Of a stretch of 64,000 bases of DNA, positions 50,446-58,959 are shown one piece after another (the first letter of the stretch is position 1; the number at the start of each line of letters is the position of its first letter). Where the stretch lies: the NCBI RefSeq assembly GCF_016595795.1, contig NZ_JAENHN010000027.1, forward strand, positions 62,001 to 126,000, given 5' to 3'. The translations under genes and the position numbers were made by a program. The notes beneath the pieces were generated by a model that ran no database searches, was not told where the DNA came from, and saw only the letters and a program-made list of their open reading frames with translations. The DNA is from Clostridium yunnanense (GTDB taxonomy: Bacteria > Bacillota > Clostridia > Clostridiales > Clostridiaceae).

Positions 50446-51219
50446 TTGAAAAGTGTTGTTTATTATTTTACAGGAACAGGGAACAACTTACAGGTAGCTA
50501 AAAAAATAGCTGAGGCATTGCCGAATTGTGAGCTGATTTCGATGGGTAAAGGGACACATGATAGTAATGAAGTGTACGATTATATTGGTTTTGTATATCC
50601 GACATACGCTCTAAATTTGCCGCGAAGAGTAACACAATTTATAAGTGAAATGTCACTTGAAAAAAGTAAAAACGCATACTTTTTTGCTGTGACTGGATGT
50701 GGAAATATAAGTGGTGTTGCGTTAACTGTTCCTGCCAAAATCTTAGCAAAAAAAGGTGTGACACTTAATTTTGCTGAGGAAATTATTATGGTTGGAAATT
50801 ATGTTGCCATGTATAAAATGAACGAGAAAAACCCAGAGAAATATAAAATTGCTACCGATAATATACCTGCATTGGTGCAAAAGATAGTAGCTAAAACACA
50901 GCAGCCAGTGGGTAAGGTAAACGAGCCACTTAATGTATCAACTGCTATTGGTCAAAAATTAATATACGCTAGAAAAGACAAAGGTTTTAATGTTTCCAAT
51001 GCATGTACAGGTTGTGGAACCTGTATGGCAGTTTGCCCTGTTTCCAACATAGTAATGAAAGACAAAAAACCGAGTTTTCATCACAATTGCGAACAATGTA
51101 TGGCGTGCGTGCAATGGTGTCCAAAGCAGGCTATTAACTATAAGAATAAAACACAAAGCAGAGGACGTTATACTAATCCTAGTATTAGTTTGAAAGAATT
51201 AATGGAAGGCAATAAGTAG
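50446..51219 (+). CDS. EFR1-type flavodoxin-ferredoxin protein
   Basis: A 257-residue electron carrier: an N-terminal flavodoxin-like domain (VVYYFTGTGNNLQVAKKIAE with the FMN loop TGTGN) and a C-terminal double 4Fe-4S ferredoxin (ACTGCGTCMAVCPVSNI and CEQCMACVQWCPKQAI). This EFR1 family is common in anaerobes; partners are unknown. TTG 50446 follows GGGGGAATAG. It lies 73 bases behind the epimerase-like gene and may share its TetR control. Confidence 0.88.
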   Translation: MKSVVYYFTGTGNNLQVAKKIAEALPNCELISMGKGTHDSNEVYDYIGFVYPTYALNLPRRVTQFISEMSLEKSKNAYFFAVTGCGNISGVALTVPAKILAKKGVTLNFAEEIIMVGNYVAMYKMNEKNPEKYKIATDNIPALVQKIVAKTQQPVGKVNEPLNVSTAIGQKLIYARKDKGFNVSNACTGCGTCMAVCPVSNIVMKDKKPSFHHNCEQCMACVQWCPKQAINYKNKTQSRGRYTNPSISLKELMEGNK

Positions 51220-51409
51220 AAAAATCAAAAGTTTTTCACAGAATTCATCACTAGTATTGAACTATCTTTAAGAGCATTTAAGGCTGGGGAAAATCTAGTT
51301 GGATAAAATCCTAGAAAAATATTAAAGACTATTTTGAGATTATGTAATTGATATTGATTTGTATAAAGTTTCATTGATATATAATTTAATATCAATAAAA
51401 TAGATTAAA

Positions 51410-51450
51410 GCCATATGTTGTGTACTTTACTAACATATGGCCTATTTTTA
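51410..51450. terminator. Terminator between convergent genes
   Basis: GCCATATGTT pairs with AACATATGGC; CTATTTTTA follows on the + strand. It lies between the EFR1 gene and the minus-strand TetR gene. Confidence 0.7.
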
Positions 51451-51479
51451 TACATAGCTCGGCTATACAAGTTAAGTCA

Positions 51480-52070
51480 TCATATAGTCGGAAGTTTGTA
51501 TGAAGGTATTTCTATTTTCATCCCATTCATAATAAAGTTAAGTGTTTTTTCAATAATGTATTCTTTATCATCTTTATTATAATAGCAATATTGAGCACAA
51601 CTATATATTGAGGAGGTAATTAATTTAACTAGAATATTTGTGTCTTTACAATCTAGCTCATCTCTATCAGCCATAGTTTTTAATATTTTTTCAATAAGCT
51701 TTTCTATTTTATCTTTTAATAAATTATCTACACTTGATGCAATTGATGTAGCATCAATCTTACAGATTTGATAAAAGTAGATATTGTATTCATAAAGGAA
51801 TAAAATAAGCTCTTTTATAATATCTTCATTTAAATCTACAGCACTTGAAAGTTTTACAGGTAACATTTCTTCAAAGCACTCCACAATCAGTTCTTCCAAT
51901 AAAATATACTTATCAATATAGTGAGCATAAAAAGTTGCTCTATTTATAGTTGCCTCTGTTGTAATATCTTTAATTGTGATGTATTTAAAGTCTTTTTTCT
52001 CAAGTAATTTGGCAAATGAGGCTTTAATCAAATTTTTTGTTCTCACTGCTCTCGGATCTTTTTCATTCAT
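51480..52070 (-). CDS. TetR-family repressor
   Basis: A 196-residue TetR protein with HTH FAKLLEKKDFKYITIKDITT and ATINRATFYAHYIDKYILLE, followed by a helical domain of the TetR_C_8 type found in Firmicutes. It diverges from the ketopantoate-reductase-like gene, and two ACAAC-type palindromes lie in the spacer. The start ATG 52070 is somewhat far (about 17 bases) from the AAGGAG upstream, so a start slightly upstream with a rare codon is possible. Confidence 0.87.
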   Translation of the reverse strand: MNEKDPRAVRTKNLIKASFAKLLEKKDFKYITIKDITTEATINRATFYAHYIDKYILLEELIVECFEEMLPVKLSSAVDLNEDIIKELILFLYEYNIYFYQICKIDATSIASSVDNLLKDKIEKLIEKILKTMADRDELDCKDTNILVKLITSSIYSCAQYCYYNKDDKEYIIEKTLNFIMNGMKIEIPSYKLPTI

Positions 52071-52114
52071 AATTTATCGTGAAACTCCTTTTATAAAACA
52101 ACAGATTTAATAAG

Positions 52115-52206
52115 ATGTTGTCTATACAACATGGCTAAAAATCTATTGGTTGTAGTTGTATTAATAATTTAATAGTATATTAACATACAGTTGTATCTTA
52201 TACAAC
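52115..52206. promoter_or_regulatory. Two palindromic TetR operators in the divergent spacer
   Basis: ATGTTGT-CTAT-ACAACAT (52115-52132) lies near the TetR start and GTTGTAT-CTT-ATACAAC (52190-52206) near the reductase start. Both share the TTGT...ACAA core, as expected for a TetR dimer controlling both genes. Confidence 0.8.
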
Positions 52207-52230
52207 ACATGTTTGTTAGGGGGTAATGTA

Positions 52231-53184
52231 ATGAAGATATTAATCGTAGGTAGAGGGGTAATTTCAACACAATATGGCTGGGCTTTAGAACAAGCAGGGA
52301 ATGAGGTAACATTTTATGTTCGTCCAGGAAGAATTAAGCAGTATGGCGATGTAGTTAATATGAAAATATTAGATGGCAGGAAGAATAGGAAAGGTGATAC
52401 GGTAAAAAAAGCGTGGAAGATTAAAATGATAGAAGAGATTTCATCTAATCATAATTTTGATTTAATCATGATTAGCGTAAATCATAATCAATTAAGTAAC
52501 ATAATAAATTTGGTAGAACCAATTGTTAATAATTCAACCGTTCTAATATTTAATAATATTATTGATGAACCTTTAAAATCAATTGGATCAATTCCAAAAG
52601 AACAAGTTGTTTGGGGCTTTCCAGGAGCAGGTGGATCATTTATAAATCAAAACACATTAGATGGTGGATTTATGAAAAGTATCTTCATGGGATCCATTGA
52701 TAACACTACTAATAAGAACAGATATGATAAAGTAGCTAACCTATTTCAGAATGCAGGTTTTGGTATATCTGAAAATAAAGATATGCGTAACTGGCTATGG
52801 TTTCACTTTATCACAAACGCAAGCTTAATGGCTGCAGCCTCAAAGGTAGGTTCCCTTAATGCTTTCTTCGATTCTACAAGTGCCCTTAAGGAGTTTGCCT
52901 TAATATTAAGGGAGCTAATTCCTTTGATGGATGCTAAAGGCTCTAAGCTTAGTTCAATAATAAAAGTTGGAATAAAATTACCTGCAGGCCTTATAGCTTT
53001 TGTAATGAAGTTAGCATTAGCTGAAGGGCAGCTAGCTAGAGAAATAATGAGGAGTGCTAGTGACAGTGAAAGTCTAAAAGCCGAGAACAATGCAATATTT
53101 GTACGAGATGCTCTTGCTGAAGCACGTAGGTTAGGGATATCCATTCCTAGACTTGAAGCTTTAGAGTCTTCTTTTTATAAATAA
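52231..53184 (+). CDS. Ketopantoate reductase-like (ApbA/PanE) oxidoreductase
   Basis: A 317-residue NADPH-dependent oxidoreductase of the ApbA/PanE fold. MKILIVGRGVISTQYGWALE is the Rossmann loop, LIMISVNHNQLSNII and VVWGFPGAGGSF match the N-domain, and NWLWFHFITNASLMAAASKV the C-terminal helix with the catalytic-region Asn. Its TetR control argues for a detoxification or secondary role rather than pantothenate synthesis. ATG 52231 with GGGGGT upstream is chosen over the frame start at 52213. Confidence 0.82.
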   Translation: MKILIVGRGVISTQYGWALEQAGNEVTFYVRPGRIKQYGDVVNMKILDGRKNRKGDTVKKAWKIKMIEEISSNHNFDLIMISVNHNQLSNIINLVEPIVNNSTVLIFNNIIDEPLKSIGSIPKEQVVWGFPGAGGSFINQNTLDGGFMKSIFMGSIDNTTNKNRYDKVANLFQNAGFGISENKDMRNWLWFHFITNASLMAAASKVGSLNAFFDSTSALKEFALILRELIPLMDAKGSKLSSIIKVGIKLPAGLIAFVMKLALAEGQLAREIMRSASDSESLKAENNAIFVRDALAEARRLGISIPRLEALESSFYK

Positions 53185-53220
53185 TTTAAGTGATTTTCTT
53201 TAAGTTAGACTTAATAATGT

Positions 53221-53236
53221 TGACATACAGTTGTCA
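53221..53236. promoter_or_regulatory. Palindrome TGACA-N6-TGTCA, copy 1
   Basis: TGACATACAGTTGTCA before the SfsA gene. An almost equal site lies at 55236 in front of the WYL regulator and PNPOx genes, suggesting one shared regulator. Confidence 0.55.
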
Positions 53237-53351
53237 ATATTCATCTGATATACTTTAGGAAAAGGTTGTGAATAGCGTTGTAGTAGATGATAAGATTTAC
53301 TACAGAGTTAATGAGAAGATGAAGAAAATTAACTGTTTAGGAGACTGTATT

Positions 53352-54131
53352 ATGGAAATAGAAAACAGCACATTTGTTTTTGAAACATGTCTTATAGAAG
53401 GGATGATTCTAAAGCGCAAGAATAGATTTATTATGGAAGTTGAAGTTGATGGGATAGTGTGCGATTGTCATTGTCCAACCACAGGACGTATAGGTAATAT
53501 TTTATTTCGTGACATTCCTTGTTTGCTGTCTAAAAGTAAAGATACTACAAGAAAAACACAATATACAGTTGAGGCGATTTCACTAGATTTACCTTCTGAG
53601 AATAACAAATCTTGGATTGGGATTAATCAAAATGCAGCAAATAGGTATGTTGAACATTTTTTAAAAACTGGGCAACTTTCAGCAATGGTGGATAATGGTG
53701 GAACGGTTAAGCGAGAGAAGAAGCTTGGTGATTCAAAGCTTGACTTTCTAGTTGGCAATACTTACATTGAGGTAAAGACTCCACTTATGAGTTTGCAGGT
53801 TGAGATGAAAGACCATATAGCCACAAAGAAAGTAAGTGAATTCAATTCCTTCGAGCGATTTATTAAACATATTAATGAACTTTCTGAAAGCTTGCAACGA
53901 AATGAGAGAGCTATATTGTTAACGTGTTTTATATATGAAAACCCCGGTTACAAAGTTAGTAAAAGGGGGAAGCATAGCGATTATATCAAGAATGAAGTGA
54001 AAGCTTGTATAAGTAGAGGAATTGAAATATGGCAGATTAACTTCAAAATTTCACCTACAGAAGTACGCCTTATAAATTATTTTGAGACAACAAATACTTT
54101 TATGGATGCAGGAGCTGCGTTACAAGAATAA
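53352..54131 (+). CDS. sfsA: SfsA-family protein
   Basis: A 259-residue SfsA homologue: GMILKRKNRFIMEVEVDGIV, DCHCPTTGRIGNILFRDIPC, INQNAANRYVEHFL, KLDFLVGNTYIEVKTPLMSL and a late GIEIWQINFKISPTEV. The D-x-E-V-K-T type motif recalls nuclease-like folds; E. coli SfsA was described as a DNA-binding sugar-fermentation stimulator, but its function is unsettled. ATG 53352, 8 bases behind AGGAG, is chosen over the long frame from 53268 because family members start close to the LL.R.NRF block. Confidence 0.85.
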   Translation: MEIENSTFVFETCLIEGMILKRKNRFIMEVEVDGIVCDCHCPTTGRIGNILFRDIPCLLSKSKDTTRKTQYTVEAISLDLPSENNKSWIGINQNAANRYVEHFLKTGQLSAMVDNGGTVKREKKLGDSKLDFLVGNTYIEVKTPLMSLQVEMKDHIATKKVSEFNSFERFIKHINELSESLQRNERAILLTCFIYENPGYKVSKRGKHSDYIKNEVKACISRGIEIWQINFKISPTEVRLINYFETTNTFMDAGAALQE

Positions 54132-54244
54132 GCGTAATATTTAAATTTATGCATATGAATAGTTAAGAGGTATTTATATCGTACTATTTTTATATAGGTA
54201 CTACCAGTATTTTAGATTTAATGTTGGTAGTACCTATAATCATA

Positions 54245-55192
54245 TTATTTTTGTATTGTACTTTTTTTATAGATATTTAATAAATTCTCAACCCGCCTTA
54301 TAATCTCTAACCGAACATTCTCAGGTTCTAAACATTCACATTTATCGCCCAAGCGAAGTATCATACTATACGAAAAATCATCTTCTGTAAATGGAAAGCT
54401 AACTATAAATTTATTATTTCCGTGAGGCTTAATGTTCTCCACTCCGCAGAATTCTATTATCGAGTCTATAATTGATTCATCAATGAGAAGTTTAATTTGG
54501 ATAATCTTTTTCTCTATATTATTTGATATCTCTAGAGCTTTGTAATCAAACTCTCTAGGGATAAATGTTTCTTCTAGAAGTTTAAGTGATGAAATGCGGG
54601 ATAGTTTAAATGTACGAAAGTCGTTTCTGGTAGTGCAAAATCCCTGTAAATACCAACTTAAGCTTTTTAGCACTAATCTGTAGGGCTCAATTTTTCTTTC
54701 ACACTTTATTCCGTTTTGCGCAGAGTATTTAAAAGATATTAAATTGTTTTTAGAAAGTGCAGTCCTAATTTTTTCAAGATTTACATTCGGATCTAAATTT
54801 CCAATCCAAGGGGTGTGGTCAACGGTAATTTGTTTTGATTTTAATTCAATATCTTTAATTTGATCTGCTGGAACTAAACCTTTAATTTTTGCCATGGTAT
54901 TAAGGACTTCTTCACCTGTCATGGTTGAATGTATACTTCCAAGCCCAATTAATAGAGAAGTGATATCAGAAACAGTAAAAAGTTTCTTTTCAATCTTATA
55001 CTCCTCCATAATGCTAATACCACCATTAACACCTGGATAAGCAACAATCGGAATACCAGCCAGGCTTATTGTTTCTACATCTCTAAATATTGTTCTAGGA
55101 GACACTTCAAACATTTCAGCAAGTTTAGTAGCACTGATTTGTTTACGTTCAAGCAGAAGCATAATAATGGATATTAGTCTGTCGATTTTCAA
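54245..55192 (-). CDS. WYL-domain transcriptional regulator
   Basis: A 315-residue regulator with an N-terminal DeoR-like HTH (LAEMFEVSPRTIFRDVETIS) and a C-terminal WYL domain (SWYLQGFCTTRNDFRTFKLS) with a WCX-like end. WYL proteins sense small ligands or nucleic acid. TTG 55192 behind AGGTGA is preferred to the upstream frame start. Divergent from the PNPOx gene; the TGACATACA-type palindrome in the spacer is its likely operator, with the second copy before sfsA. Confidence 0.87.
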   Translation of the reverse strand: MKIDRLISIIMLLLERKQISATKLAEMFEVSPRTIFRDVETISLAGIPIVAYPGVNGGISIMEEYKIEKKLFTVSDITSLLIGLGSIHSTMTGEEVLNTMAKIKGLVPADQIKDIELKSKQITVDHTPWIGNLDPNVNLEKIRTALSKNNLISFKYSAQNGIKCERKIEPYRLVLKSLSWYLQGFCTTRNDFRTFKLSRISSLKLLEETFIPREFDYKALEISNNIEKKIIQIKLLIDESIIDSIIEFCGVENIKPHGNNKFIVSFPFTEDDFSYSMILRLGDKCECLEPENVRLEIIRRVENLLNIYKKSTIQK

Positions 55193-55235
55193 TAGTATCA
55201 CCTGCAATTTTTATTTTTATTATAGCATATAACCA

Positions 55236-55251
55236 TGACATACACCTGTCA
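55236..55251. promoter_or_regulatory. Palindrome TGACA-N6-TGTCA, copy 2
   Basis: TGACATACACCTGTCA in the divergent spacer of the WYL regulator and the PNPOx gene. 14 of 16 bases equal copy 1 at 53221. Confidence 0.6.
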
Positions 55252-55327
55252 AGGTTATTCAAATATAATAGAACTGTACTTATCAATAGCCGTAAGTGGC
55301 TAAATTGACTTACAGAGGAGAATATAA

Positions 55328-55750
55328 ATGGATTTTTTAAAAGAATTTGAGAGAACAATGGAAAGTAGCGCAACATTAGCATTGGCAACTTCAGTGGACG
55401 ATGCTCCAAACGTTAGGATTATAACTTTTTATTATGATAACCAAAACAGCAATGTTGTTTATTTCCCAACCTTCAAGCAATCACAAAAAACAGTGGAAAT
55501 TTCTCAAAATAACAAGGTAGCATTTACAACAATTCCTGATGGAGTAGTTGGGATAGTTAGAGTTAAAAATGCTATAATTCAAAAAAGTACTCTAACAGTT
55601 CATGATATTAATGATGGAATTACTAAAAAATATCCAGGTTTTGCTGCTACAGTTGCAAATGCAGGCCCTATGATGGAAGTTTATGAAATACATTTTAAAG
55701 AAGCTGAAGTTACGGTAAACTACGGTAATGTGGGTAAGGTAACTTTATAA
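55328..55750 (+). CDS. Pyridoxamine 5'-phosphate oxidase-family protein
   Basis: A 140-residue split-barrel protein: TLALATSVDDAPNVRIITFY, YFPTFKQSQKTVEISQNNKV and VYEIHFKEAEVTVNYG follow the FMN-binding barrel of small PNPOx-like proteins. The reaction is unknown. ATG 55328 follows AGAGGAGAA. It is divergent from the WYL regulator, whose likely operator sits in the shared spacer, and ends at a strong bidirectional terminator. Confidence 0.82.
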   Translation: MDFLKEFERTMESSATLALATSVDDAPNVRIITFYYDNQNSNVVYFPTFKQSQKTVEISQNNKVAFTTIPDGVVGIVRVKNAIIQKSTLTVHDINDGITKKYPGFAATVANAGPMMEVYEIHFKEAEVTVNYGNVGKVTL

Positions 55751-55816
55751 TATAATGAGAATTGAAAAGTTTTAAGTATAAGCTATGTTTTAAATACATG
55801 TAGGTTTTAACAACCA

Positions 55817-55853
55817 ACAAAAGGCAACCCTCAATAAGAGTTGCCTTTTGTTA
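55817..55853. terminator. Bidirectional terminator
   Basis: ACAAAAGGCAAC pairs with GTTGCCTTTTGT. Lies between convergent genes. Confidence 0.85.
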
Positions 55854-55859
55854 TCTATC

Positions 55860-56069
55860 TTATAAGCATTTTCCTAGTCCCAAAAAGTAAATAATTAATA
55901 AAGCAATAATAAATACTACGAACACTATCCCTGGAATCACACTTGATGTTATGCTTCCGATAATAGCAAATAATAATGTTCCAGCTGCTAAAAGGGATAC
56001 TACTTTTCCGGTAAACTTTGTTAAGCCATGGATGTCTCTTACTTTTGATTTTTCTATATCAGCCAACAA
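55860..56069 (-). CDS. Small membrane protein (69 aa)
   Basis: A 69-residue protein with a charged N-terminus (LADIEKSKVRDIHGLTKFTG) and two hydrophobic segments (VVSLLAAGTLLFAIIGSIT; IPGIVFVVFIIALLIIYF). The family is not recognised. Tandem TTG codons at 56069 and 56066 follow a weak AAAGG site. Its stop lies just behind the bidirectional terminator. Confidence 0.55.
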   Translation of the reverse strand: MLADIEKSKVRDIHGLTKFTGKVVSLLAAGTLLFAIIGSITSSVIPGIVFVVFIIALLIIYFLGLGKCL

Positions 56070-56137
56070 TCAAACCTTTTCATATTCAACAATAAGATAT
56101 AAAGATTCACTTGCAGCAGAAACCAAAACGAATATAA

Positions 56138-56938
56138 TTAAGCGATAAATGTAGCATCTAAAGGATTTTTGTCCACAAGTCTCTTATAACTGTATTTAGG
56201 ATATCCAACCATAACAGCCCCAACTACCTTTTTTTCTTCTGGAATATTAAATAATTTAAGTAGTGGTGAGTTATCAATAGATATACAATGTTCAAAGATT
56301 CCAGCCCAGCATGATCCAAGTCCTAAGGAAGGTGCATATAGTTCTAAGTAAGTTAAGCAAGAAACGGCGTTATCTCTTCCGTATTGAAACTCTTTATTGG
56401 AAATGGCCATTATTAAGTTTGGGGCATCACGGAATATTGAATCAATGCCTTCTTCTCTGTAGCTTACAATAGCTTCTTCTACTAGATGTCTTAGTGGTGA
56501 GGCTTCTATCATCTGAATCGAGATTTCTACTGCTTTTTTTAGCAATTCCTTATTTTCAACCACTACAAATGATATGCCTTGACTATTACTTGCAGTAGGA
56601 GCTTGTCTTGCAATATCAATTAGTTTAGTTAACTTTTCTCTTGATACTGATTCATCTTTGTAATTTCTAATGGAACGACGGGATCTTAAAAAGTACTCTG
56701 CCTGATGTTCGTTTAATTTTGGAAAATCTTCTAATTCAATTTGTTGTGACAAAGGTGCTTTTTTATTATCTATTGCAGCCTTTGGACATATGGCAACGCA
56801 ATGACCACAAGCAATACAATTAGTGTTTTCTATTTCCTTTGGACCCTTTTCTCCCATGCTTAGAATATTTACTGGACATTCTTTAATACAAAGCCCACAT
56901 TTAATACATTTTTCTTCATTTACTTTTATAAGATTCAT
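56138..56938 (-). CDS. Ferredoxin-nitroreductase fusion
   Basis: A 266-residue protein: an N-terminal double 4Fe-4S ferredoxin (KCIKCGLCIKECPVNI, NCIACGHCVAICPKAAI) fused to an FMN nitroreductase domain (RRSIRNYKDESVSREKLTKL, APTASNSQGISFVV, a late LGLGSCWAGIFEHC). It would reduce nitro or quinone-like compounds with ferredoxin-level electrons. ATG 56938 follows GAAGGGATT. The ArsR-type regulator upstream on the same strand probably controls it through TGCAC-type sites. Confidence 0.9.
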   Translation of the reverse strand: MNLIKVNEEKCIKCGLCIKECPVNILSMGEKGPKEIENTNCIACGHCVAICPKAAIDNKKAPLSQQIELEDFPKLNEHQAEYFLRSRRSIRNYKDESVSREKLTKLIDIARQAPTASNSQGISFVVVENKELLKKAVEISIQMIEASPLRHLVEEAIVSYREEGIDSIFRDAPNLIMAISNKEFQYGRDNAVSCLTYLELYAPSLGLGSCWAGIFEHCISIDNSPLLKLFNIPEEKKVVGAVMVGYPKYSYKRLVDKNPLDATFIA

Positions 56939-56975
56939 TTAAATCAAATCCCTTCATCATTAAAAATATGTATGA

Positions 56976-56991
56976 GTGCGCATTTATGCAC
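56976..56991. promoter_or_regulatory. Candidate ArsR operator, downstream copy
   Basis: GTGCGCATTTATGCAC, imperfect palindrome between the ArsR-type gene and the nitroreductase gene. Confidence 0.5.
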
Positions 56992-57043
56992 ATATATATT
57001 TAAAAAAGAAAGGCATAGCTGCCTTCTTTCAATATATTTAAAA

Positions 57044-57370
57044 TTATTGTTGGATAAGTCTCTTTAAATTGCTTGTGGTTACTTCAAACTTCTCGAGGAT
57101 AAGTTCTTTGTTAAGCTCATAAAAAGTGCTTCTATTTTGTTTTTCTTTGTTTAATATTCCATAGCGATTCATTAATTCTAGGTGTCTAGAAATAACAGAT
57201 CTATCTTGAGTAAAATTCTTTGCAATTTCTGTGATATTTTTCTTACCTTGTGTCGCAAGAAATTTTAAGATTTCACTTCTTACAGGATCAAACAAAGTTT
57301 TATAAAATTCAAAATCAATACTTTCTTCAAGATTTTGACCACATTCTAATATATTATTTTGATTTTCCAT
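57044..57370 (-). CDS. ArsR-type winged-helix regulator
   Basis: A 108-residue winged-helix regulator: FEFYKTLFDPVRSEILKFLA, KNITEIAKNFTQDRSVISRH (recognition helix) and YGILNKEKQNRSTFYELN (wing). It contains one Cys near the N-terminus (LECGQNLEE) and no clear metal-binding set, so the signal is unknown. ATG 57370 with GGTGAT upstream is taken; TTG 57382 and ATG 57376 are alternatives. Likely autoregulated and controlling the nitroreductase gene. Confidence 0.83.
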   Translation of the reverse strand: MENQNNILECGQNLEESIDFEFYKTLFDPVRSEILKFLATQGKKNITEIAKNFTQDRSVISRHLELMNRYGILNKEKQNRSTFYELNKELILEKFEVTTSNLKRLIQQ

Positions 57371-57393
57371 TTTCATCACCAATTAAATTATAC

Positions 57394-57411
57394 ATGCACA
57401 CATATGCACGT
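57394..57411. promoter_or_regulatory. Candidate ArsR operator, upstream copy
   Basis: ATGCACACATATGCACGT before the ArsR-type gene; it shares the ATGCAC half-site and spacing with 56976-56991. Confidence 0.5.
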
Positions 57412-57546
57412 GTCAAGAAATTATATTTAGCGGTAATTTGCATTTAATAAGTAGGATATGTTTTAAAAAAGCTGTTGATTATAGACGAAAAATATTAGGC
57501 AACTACGGAAGATTGCCTATTTATTATAATTTATAATATTTTTGAA

Positions 57547-57963
57547 TTAATCGTATATTACATTTTTTCCTTCTTCAGTTAACTTCTTTAAAGATGAAAT
57601 CATATGATTTATTTCTTCATCGGAATGTCTTTCCCATGAACCTAATTCGGCTATTATCTTCAAAGGAGATTTAGACCTATAAGAACGTGTTGGATTTCCA
57701 GGAAATCTTTTGTCAGTTAAGTTCGGATCATTTTCAAATTCACCTAATGGTTCTATAATATAAATTCTTTCTTTTGATTGAGATTTCGCTAATTCAGCAC
57801 CCCATTTAGCAGCATTTAATGTTCCAGTAAAATAAATATAATTTGATTTTTTATTTTGGTAATTTGATAAGTGTTGTGGTTCTAATAAATCTCCAATTTT
57901 TAGTTCTGCTTTAGTACCATGAAAAAAAGGACCATTATCTAAAACATCTTTTTTGTCATCCAT
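57547..57963 (-). CDS. arr: Rifampin ADP-ribosyltransferase (Arr)
   Basis: A 138-residue enzyme of the Arr family, which inactivates rifamycins by transferring ADP-ribose from NAD to the C23 hydroxyl. FFHGTKAELKIGDLLEP carries the conserved His, NYIYFTGTLNAAKWGAELA the next block, and RIYIIEPLGEFENDPNLTDK with RFPGNPTRSYRSKSPL the Asp/Pro-rich core. Length is typical (about 140). ATG 57963 follows AAAGGAGTG. Single gene, minus strand. Confidence 0.92.
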   Translation of the reverse strand: MDDKKDVLDNGPFFHGTKAELKIGDLLEPQHLSNYQNKKSNYIYFTGTLNAAKWGAELAKSQSKERIYIIEPLGEFENDPNLTDKRFPGNPTRSYRSKSPLKIIAELGSWERHSDEEINHMISSLKKLTEEGKNVIYD

Positions 57964-58624
57964 GCCGATACACTCCTTTCATATTTTAAATTTATATATA
58001 ATAGTATGCTATCCAAATCACAAAAAATTGATGAACAATATTTTACTGTTTTGAAGTAATTACTTATAATTATATCCCTTATAACCTAATCATTCCACTT
58101 GCTATATATTACTTTCTTCATCACATTATTTAATTCTAAAATAACATTATTCATATTTTTAAATTTATAAGTTATGTCGACGTTTTTCACATTCTAACTT
58201 AATTATTTACTATTATATTAAGTAACTCTATGAAAAATTTGAGCATACAGAAGTCAAGCTTTGGATCTATCACTTTAATCCTTAGGCCTCATTTAATAAA
58301 ATTTATATAGTGATCTTAAATATAACTACTTAAACTCTTATAATCTCATACATTGGAACCTGTATCTTTATATATTTTCATGCACTTAACTTATGTATTA
58401 AATAAATGTTGGTATTTTATAGCTTGTCCTTCTAGGTGGTAACAACATTTATTTAATACATAATAGAAGGCTTTTTTTATAGTAATACCTAGTATGCATT
58501 TTGGCATAATTTTATACTTCTTCTAAATAGATAAAGAGTCAATATGAATTTACATAATATGTTATAATTTAAAGCATAAGTAATTGATATTATAAGTTAG
58601 ATTGAAACTTTTGGAGTGAATAAT
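57964..58624. other. 660-base spacer at the array boundary
   Basis: No coding gene seen. Very A+T-rich; contains the IS1595-derived MITE at 58391-58463. Marks the change from minus-strand genes to the second small-gene array. Confidence 0.6.
58391..58463. mobile_element. MITE hairpin derived from the IS1595-like ends
   Basis: TTATGTATTAAATAAATGTT-G (58391-58411) is the perfect inverted repeat of 58443-58463, giving a 21-base-pair stem around about 31 bases. TTAAATAAATGTTGGTA (58398-58414) equals the first 17 bases of the IS1595-like element at 5777. A non-autonomous derivative is the simplest reading. Confidence 0.75.
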
Positions 58625-58903
58625 ATGTCATTAAATAAGTATAAAAATGAAGTTAGAGATTTTTTGCTTAGAATGGGATCCTTGAATGGGGATAATCATC
58701 AGAAAATAGCTTGGTTAAGTGAAGAGTTTGAATTATTAAAAGAGGCTGTAAATGATTCAGAAACAGATGAGATTGAGCATCAACTATATGACATGCTATA
58801 TTTGTTATTTGAAATAGCTGCTGATAATGATTTTGATTTAGATAAGCAATGGCAAGCCGGAAATAAAAGAAAGCAAGAAAAGTATCTAAAATTGAAAAAA
58901 TAG
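58625..58903 (+). CDS. MazG-like small protein
   Basis: A 92-residue helical protein: KIAWLSEEFELLKEAV and IEHQLYDMLYLLFEIAADND supply the E-x-x-E and E...D acid pairs of the MazG/all-alpha NTP pyrophosphatase fold. It would clean up non-canonical nucleoside triphosphates. ATG 58625 lies 6 bases after GGAGTGA. It is the first gene of the second array and is followed by a compact spacer repeat. Confidence 0.72.
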   Translation: MSLNKYKNEVRDFLLRMGSLNGDNHQKIAWLSEEFELLKEAVNDSETDEIEHQLYDMLYLLFEIAADNDFDLDKQWQAGNKRKQEKYLKLKK

Positions 58904-58930
58904 ATTTTCCACATAGAAACTCTTTATTAT

Positions 58931-58947
58931 GAATTGGTGATTTGTAG
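58931..58947 (+). repeat. Compact spacer palindrome, copy 14
   Basis: GAATTGGTGATTTGTAG, followed by GAGG. Similar to the compact copy at 17174 with its GG centre; diverged arms. Confidence 0.4.
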
Positions 58948-58959
58948 GAGGTTTGTAAA

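Noticed and set aside
50959-51156. Minus-strand frame under the EFR1 ferredoxin clusters
   Set aside because: Shadow of the Cys-rich coding region.
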